A DNA stretch of 64,000 bases, taken from Reticulitermes lucifugus (lineage: Eukaryota > Arthropoda > Insecta > Blattodea > Rhinotermitidae). Below are positions 58,068 through 64,000 of this stretch, one piece after another. The notes under the pieces were generated by a model that was given only the letters and a program-made list of their open reading frames with translations, was not told the origin of the DNA and did not search any database. The stretch's first letter is position 1. Every line of letters starts with the position of its first letter. Position numbers and translations under genes: made by a program. The stretch lies in assembly GCA_026260175.1 (NCBI GenBank), contig JAKCWW010000137.1, positions 1 through 64,000 on the forward strand, written 5' to 3'.

Positions 58068-58391
58068 GTTTAGTGGTTGTTTCTGAGCTTTAAAATATTA
58101 CAATACACACTGCAAAGTGTCTAGCACTGCAACGAAGCACTAACACTCATATTAAGGAATCAAAGTTTGCTCTCATTGTTTAGAAAACCGAGAACAGGAA
58201 TTACGCCACTGTAACAGTCTTATCTGGCATGCATTTTGGCACTTCAATGAATTTCACACTTTCACACGCCAATTAAGATAAATTTTAATATTATCCTCCA
58301 CCCCCACCCAATGTACAATCAAGTTCAAAGCAGTTAAATAAAATAACAGAATGAATATTACGAACCATGTATTCTAAAGCAGAATATTAAT

Positions 58392-58557
58392 CCTTTAAGG
58401 CCCACCGCAGCTTACAATTTTTCCCGCATTTTTACCACAGAATTAATTTATGTTTTCGTGTGATTCTCGGAATAAACAGCAATTATTTACTTAAACAGCA
58501 TTAACCAGTTGATATTTGTAATAGGTGGACAGCGAAGTTTCTGTGAAGTGTGAAGTG
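58392..58557 (+). mobile_element. Probable family G (piggyBac-like MITE) relic
   Basis: Starts TTAATCCTTTAAGGCCCACC and carries GAATAAACAGCAATTATTTAC followed by AAACAGCATTAACCAG, colinear with 37860-37960. The right end is unclear. Confidence 0.4.
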
Positions 58558-58559
58558 GT

Positions 58560-59339
58560 AAATATTATTTAGACAAATTTTACCAGAGAGGCAAGCGAAC
58601 ACTGCTTGGAAACCTTCACAGACGTAGCGTTCTTCTGTTTCGCTGTAACAAATAATTATTTTCTCATTACCCCACTTTCTTTCCATTTGTCTTTCTTCTT
58701 CGCAGTTCAAAAGGGTAAGAATGACATTCCTTTAGCGAGTTTTCTGATAGGCCCTTGCTCTTCAGGATACAATAAACGGTGTCCGGAAGACAATGTGTAC
58801 CTATACAGAAGGGAAATGAAGCAAATTTTCGTCGGTTATTAAGGTTAATCATTTTAAAATATTTTTTGTCCTTCCTTTTGTAAATTGAATTTGCATTCTT
58901 AGCCGAGACTCTGCGTGCTCCCTGTTCCACTTACGAGACATATGCAAATAAGCGGTGCCAACCATCCAGAGATACAGCAATCAACACACGTGGACTCCTA
59001 TTATGAAGCAGTCATTACAACCTTCCTGAGGAAAGATATGCTTTGTCATCGAAACGGGGGGGAATTTCACAGCTGCTTTAAGGACAAAGAGGTTGCCTTG
59101 CTGTTGGTTCATTTAAGTTTCTCATGCACAAAACAATTCCTATCGTATGAGCATGAATGTTAACGGAGATGTACATTTTATATGCGTAACAAACAACACA
59201 AATTGTTATTTGGAACGCAACGTGTCCGTCTGTTGAAGCAAGAAAAGTGTTGGGGCCTAACCCCTGCTTTGCTACGAAGGAGATATGTCATTTACCTCGG
59301 GGTCTATATTTATTTGGCGTTGAAAAGTTCGGTGAGAGA
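58560..59339. other. Non-coding stretch
   Basis: Overlapping frames of 60-90 residues, none with a motif. Confidence 0.4.
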
Positions 59340-59440
59340 AATGTGTTCTGCCAGCTACGCTCCTTCGAAACGTCGGTCAGTATTTACCAGTCGTCAAGGT
59401 GTGACGTCCCAAAGACCTGAATCTTCATCAACGCTGTTGT
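59340..59440 (+). repeat. Interspersed repeat block with GAAACGTCGG
   Basis: GCTCCTTCGAAACGTCGGTC matches the block at 31321-31350. It probably belongs to a retroelement terminus. Element type not determined. Confidence 0.4.
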
Positions 59441-62289
59441 GAGAAATTAAATCTCCCAATACACAATAATTAAGAAATAAATGGAAGATAGAGAAGCATT
59501 ACGGGACAGAGCCCGCCTCGTTAATTCAGGCAGCATATTTTTAATTACATAAAATGTTGACTAACCACCGCCCCTTTATATTCTCTAACAACCATTACGA
59601 TGTGGGAATTATTCGCCAAGAAACACATAAGCACGTGATGCAGTGCTTTCGTTCATTATGGAATGTTTACTAGAATAAGCATCGAATCTACGGACGAAAC
59701 AATTACCCTTGCGCCTAAATCATACAGCTAATTGTTACAGGCTGCTCAAGGTCGCTAAAGGATCTATTTCTAAGCTCTTTTGCATCTCATTTGCGGTGTA
59801 AACGTCTGATCCCGTATTTTCGCTGTTTTTCGGTAACAAATGCCTTAAGACTGGCTGAATCTCCATCCAAGGACACTACCGTTCTTCACAGTGAGACTTC
59901 CCACAACCCTTTATCATTATTTGGAGCATACGGAAGAAGGAGATATGCTGTGGTTCTGAGGATGACGTAATAATAATTCAAGTCAATTCAGTCCTTTCTT
60001 ATTTACATATAATAATAACAATAATAAGCAGCATATTCTTTTTTGAGAAGCTAGACTTTTATGAAATCCGGAAGCTCATTACTGCCTGCACAAGATGCCA
60101 CAGCCGGTCCCTACCCTAAGTCAGATGAATCCAAATCGCACTACCATTCGGGGGGGGGGGTGGAGATTACAAACATAGGTTATTAAGAAGGCAGTAATGA
60201 AAAAGTAGACAGAGGAACTTGTATGTATTAAGTGGTGTGTACGGATGAAAATGTAGCTCATACGAAAGTATTAATCTGTAAACTTCGTTGGAAATGGAAA
60301 AATACATCAGATACAACACGGCCCTTATCGGAGGCTACGGAGAAATGGATTGAGAAACTAAGAACATTTTGGAGAGGAGAGGAAAGACTGTAATGGTATA
60401 GAGTAATAGTAGTAATGTGTACGTGTGGCATCCCACTGAGTGCCAATGATATAAATAAGTGAAATGGATATCATGACATTCATTTCATTTATTTACAGTA
60501 GTAATAAGTGAAATGAGCGTCTAGGCCGATTGAAAATATGTAGTTTTATAATTAAAGAACCTGTGCTTCCCAAGAACCTGCAATTAGACAGGCACAAACT
60601 CCTGTAAAGAACGCAACAAAGCTCAGTAAAGAAATTTCTACATTGTTACTTCATATTTATCAAAGGCCCGTTTTAACATTATCCCAACAGCCTCAGAAAA
60701 TCACAGGTAAAAATTTATATACATAGAGGAAGAGAAATAGGTTACAGAGTGTTCAGTAAAATTACAACAGAATAACACATCTAGAATTTTAAGAAGCGTT
60801 AATTAAACCAGCTCTATAAAGTACCGCAGAAGATAGAGAAAATCGAGTGACAGAAATGAGAATTCTTTGCCTCTTACACGAATAGTACGATAAGACATGT
60901 GACAGTAGAATACGTGAGAAACTTAACGATATTTAAAAAGGCCAAGTTAAAAACACTACTACATGTAAGGTAAAATGGGAAGTTCTTGGAGATGGAAGAC
61001 AAGTGACAGAAGACAACATGGAATTGTAAACATTAGGGCAAAGGGTGGGACGGTACATAAAATATTTAGAGGTCTGTACACACATCAAATTGCCAACTGT
61101 GCAAAGAAAATTTGATACGGATGTAATTTAACAAACCACATATATTGCTTCAATGACAATATATTTTGTCTCCAGCACAGGCAAATGCAGTTTTAATACA
61201 ATGTCTTATTTCAATTGGAAATGGGCTGGTCAGCAAAACACACTGAGTGCTTCTCAGTTTTATGTAGGCCTACCAATGTGTACAGTTGTCAATAATAAAA
61301 CTTGTATTTTGACACTAACTTGTTTTACACCTGATGTAAAAGCAACTTTATACTTCCCAAATTTAAAGTCATGATGTTCTAGGGAAACTGAGAAAAATGT
61401 GGACAATGTACGTAGAAAAATCAATGTTCATATCGTGCGAGTGACGACAGTTTTTCTTTATACTCTAAGTCATTAAAATTAACCCGAAGCCACTAATAAA
61501 AGGCTTCCTAACTTTGTCGCCCCTTACAACAAGTGGCTTTGTGTCGTGTATGTGAAGTTATACGAGAAACAGAAACTCACTCCGTATTCTGGCCAATTAA
61601 AATGTTCAAGTTTGAAGACTTTCTTGAAGAATAAGTGTACAGAACTTATTAATGCATTCTTTAGACAAAATGCACAAAGTGAAAGTATAATGGGAAAATC
61701 GTGTCTACCTGCCCATCCACACGTTTTATCCACAAAACTTTATAACGAATATGGGATAAATAATTTATAGGTAATACTCGCCAATATTTTTCGCGTGATC
61801 TTACAAAAGGAATTTTAAGCATGAAAATAGTATGTGCCATAAAATATATAGCTCATTAAGGCCGGAAACTTATACTTAACAAACATTTTCACAATTTATG
61901 ACTACGTAGTACATTGTACGTCTGCAACAGTAGAAGTTGCAAGTGCAATAAATTAATCTCAAGAGGAACAATGTATGCATAATTGCTGATAAGCGTACGA
62001 CAAAGAAGTTTATTATAATTCGTTTATTCTAATGGAAAAGAATTAACATTTTAAGAATGTAGGTAACTCTATGCTATTACTACGTTTTTCTAAGTCTTCT
62101 CGCTGTCTGGCTGAGGGAGTTCCTAAATGTTTACATTCATCTATAGTCTGTATTGCTTTCTTACTCACTAATTTTCCTGGTATGTTCCACTTGCCCTCTC
62201 TCTCAATCTAAGGAAGAACATAGACTGAGAAAGCTTAAGAAAAGGGTGCTGAAGGGAATATGTCAAGTTAAGATAGGGAGTAAGTGTAA
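59441..62289. other. Long non-coding stretch
   Basis: Contains a G11 run near 60150 and minor (AAT) units near 60008-60026. No gene was recognised; frames at 61153-61374 and 61546-61770 lack motifs. Confidence 0.4.
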
Positions 62290-62530
62290 GCTTAGGAAAA
62301 ATTGTACATTGTAGAGCATCATAAAATGTACACTTCAAGATACATTGTTAGGGTAGTAAGAGAAGGGCGCATCGTGTAGCAAGAACGATTTGAATTGAAA
62401 TTAACAAGAAAATTTTAGTTGGAAAAATAAAAAAAAAAATAATTTGAGAGGTCTAAGCGTAGATCTGAGGATAGATTTAAAATAGATCTTAGAGAACTAG
62501 GATATGAAGATAGAAAAATGAATATTATTC
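62290..62530 (+). pseudogene. Degenerate LINE reverse transcriptase C-terminal fragment (family L1a)
   Basis: Heavily broken: YIVRVVREGRI near 62343, and a clear in-frame EDRFKIDLRELGYEDRK at about 62467-62517, which corresponds to the DHLEDLG and KWILKKCDARAW zone of the other copies. No 3' UTR was recognised after it. Confidence 0.55.
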
Positions 62531-64000
62531 AATACAGAAAACATACATTTTTTATCCTTTTTATTGAAATTACATTTTCGATTCCATAGAAAACGTGAAA
62601 TTTCTTGAGAGTATTAGATTCTCAAGAAGGACAGTTCTTTGACTTTTGACAGCAAGTAAGGGTCTTGCGTTTTGATTATGACACAGTTGTTGACTGCCAA
62701 AGAATTACTGTTTTGTGTAACGTAAAACAGACAGTGTAATTTATATGCGATATAGCAAGTCTGCATTATAACCAATTACCGTCACCTATACGCTAATGAC
62801 AGTTGTCGATTTAATGGGTAATATTGATTTCTTAAAACTTATCAGATGGACAAACACATTTGACCAAATGGCGATTACAGTAATTTGAACTTATGGCATT
62901 AAAACTTGGAATATAAACCAAATGAAAACTTCACTCAAAATTGTGAAAACAGGTTACTGAGTTAGAAAATTGTCTGTGATAAGGATATTAATACATCAGG
63001 TTTCGACGTTTATTTTTTTAAAATCCTGTTCAAATTTCAAGGAAAAACTGTTTGGTTATCAACACAATTACTTAATTTGGATCCCATAGTCTATTCATAC
63101 AATAATTTATGTGCATATGAAACACTTTCTGGGCTTCGAAAGCAACTTCTTAAAAATACCTGACCTCAATTAACTTTGAAAAGTTTCGGAAAGTCTTGTG
63201 CCTGTATAGGAAGATAATACTTGAAAGAATGACAGGGTGAAAACCCCGGCGCGGCTACCCAGATGTACGATATGATATGCAATATCTATTCAAACGTAAA
63301 CTGTATTGGCTGTTTATGCTGCCATAGTTTGCTCCTGTTTGTAACTGCTACTAGATATGCATGCTAACGTAGCCCTATATAATGGCAAAATAAGGATAAT
63401 GTGTAGTAAGATGGAAATATCTTCCTAAAATTTTCCCCTTTTTCTTCCTCAATTCCATAAATTCTCCTCCTATTTCTTCCTCAATTCCATCTTTGTGAAT
63501 TTCGTGTTCCTCATCTTTCGGAGTCAAAGTCTGGTTTTTCCCGATGGACAAAGGAAGCTGATCTTTCAATATTTTTCGCCAACGACAAACACGTCTTCAT
63601 ATTTGTGTGTAGTTTCAAGTAATTTTAGCTAAAAGGCCGCTGTGTGTTCTGTGTACGAAATGGCGTTATTTAGTCTGAAAATATTTTACCTTCCCCAAAT
63701 TGCAACTTACCTTAAAAGCTGCCTAATATCTATTCTGAACTTTTTCCTTAAGTTTACAGTAGAATTCCGATTGTAAACTTAAGTTTTGTCCTCTAGACCT
63801 TTTACACAATAATGTTTATTTTATTGAGGACGAATTTCGAAAACACCTTGAATCGAAACCCACCAACCAATAGAATCTATTTTAAGACTGGGGATTCTGC
63901 CCTCAAGAAAACCCTCCGTATCTCAATTACTGACACCAGTCGGTCACAGATGTTTACTGAAGAAATTCACTGATCATTACAAGACTCAAATGGAGCCCAA
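62531..64000. other. Non-coding stretch
   Basis: A 17 bp direct repeat TTCTTCCTCAATTCCAT lies near 63442 and 63474 within a pyrimidine-rich zone. No gene was recognised up to the window edge. Confidence 0.45.

Overview
This 64 kb window looks like a gene-poor, repeat-crowded stretch of a large insect nuclear genome. The sequence is AT-rich and intron-like. It is littered with tRNA-derived SINEs, 5'-truncated non-LTR (LINE) tails and short DNA-transposon remnants. The repeat types, the invertebrate-type mitochondrial insert and the one recognisable exon all fit an insect. From memory of similar repeat translations I lean towards Blattodea (cockroach or termite); that is inference, not demonstrated.

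Only one piece of a host protein-coding gene can be supported: a 185 bp exon on the minus strand (42992-43176) encoding one complete and one partial C2H2 zinc finger, with clean splice sites on both sides. The other exons of that gene were not found, so much of the window may be its introns or flanking DNA. No rRNA, functional tRNA or CRISPR array was seen.

Layout. 0-10 kb: three copies of a tRNA-Leu-like SINE, a 664 bp tandem array of 255 bp units each carrying a hammerhead-ribozyme-like motif (4159-4822), and a LINE tail. 10-25 kb: SINEs, a (CTAA)n tract attached to a LINE 3' end, an 84 bp-arm foldback (14171-14352), and a 160 N assembly gap inside a SINE. 24-32 kb: LINE tails and their 3' UTRs, two SINEs, a 54 bp-arm hairpin (28956-29115), a (CATA)n tract. 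32-43 kb: SINEs, another LINE terminus, a TTAA-flanked MITE, then a degenerate LINE split by a ~150 bp mitochondrial cox1 fragment (NUMT), just beside the zinc-finger exon. 46-51 kb: SINEs around a degenerate satellite rich in TGACGTCA palindromes. 52-64 kb: a LINE fragment, mariner-like and hAT-like MITEs, otherwise unassigned DNA.

The most notable item is the 255 bp tandem array. Stem I, core, stem II and a very short stem III of a type I hammerhead can be drawn in all three copies, which is the architecture of metazoan retrozymes: small non-autonomous retroelements thought to move as circular RNAs with the help of Penelope-like elements. Related CTGAWGA...GAAAC cores recur in other repeats of the window. 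All calls are from reading alone; no searches or folding were run.
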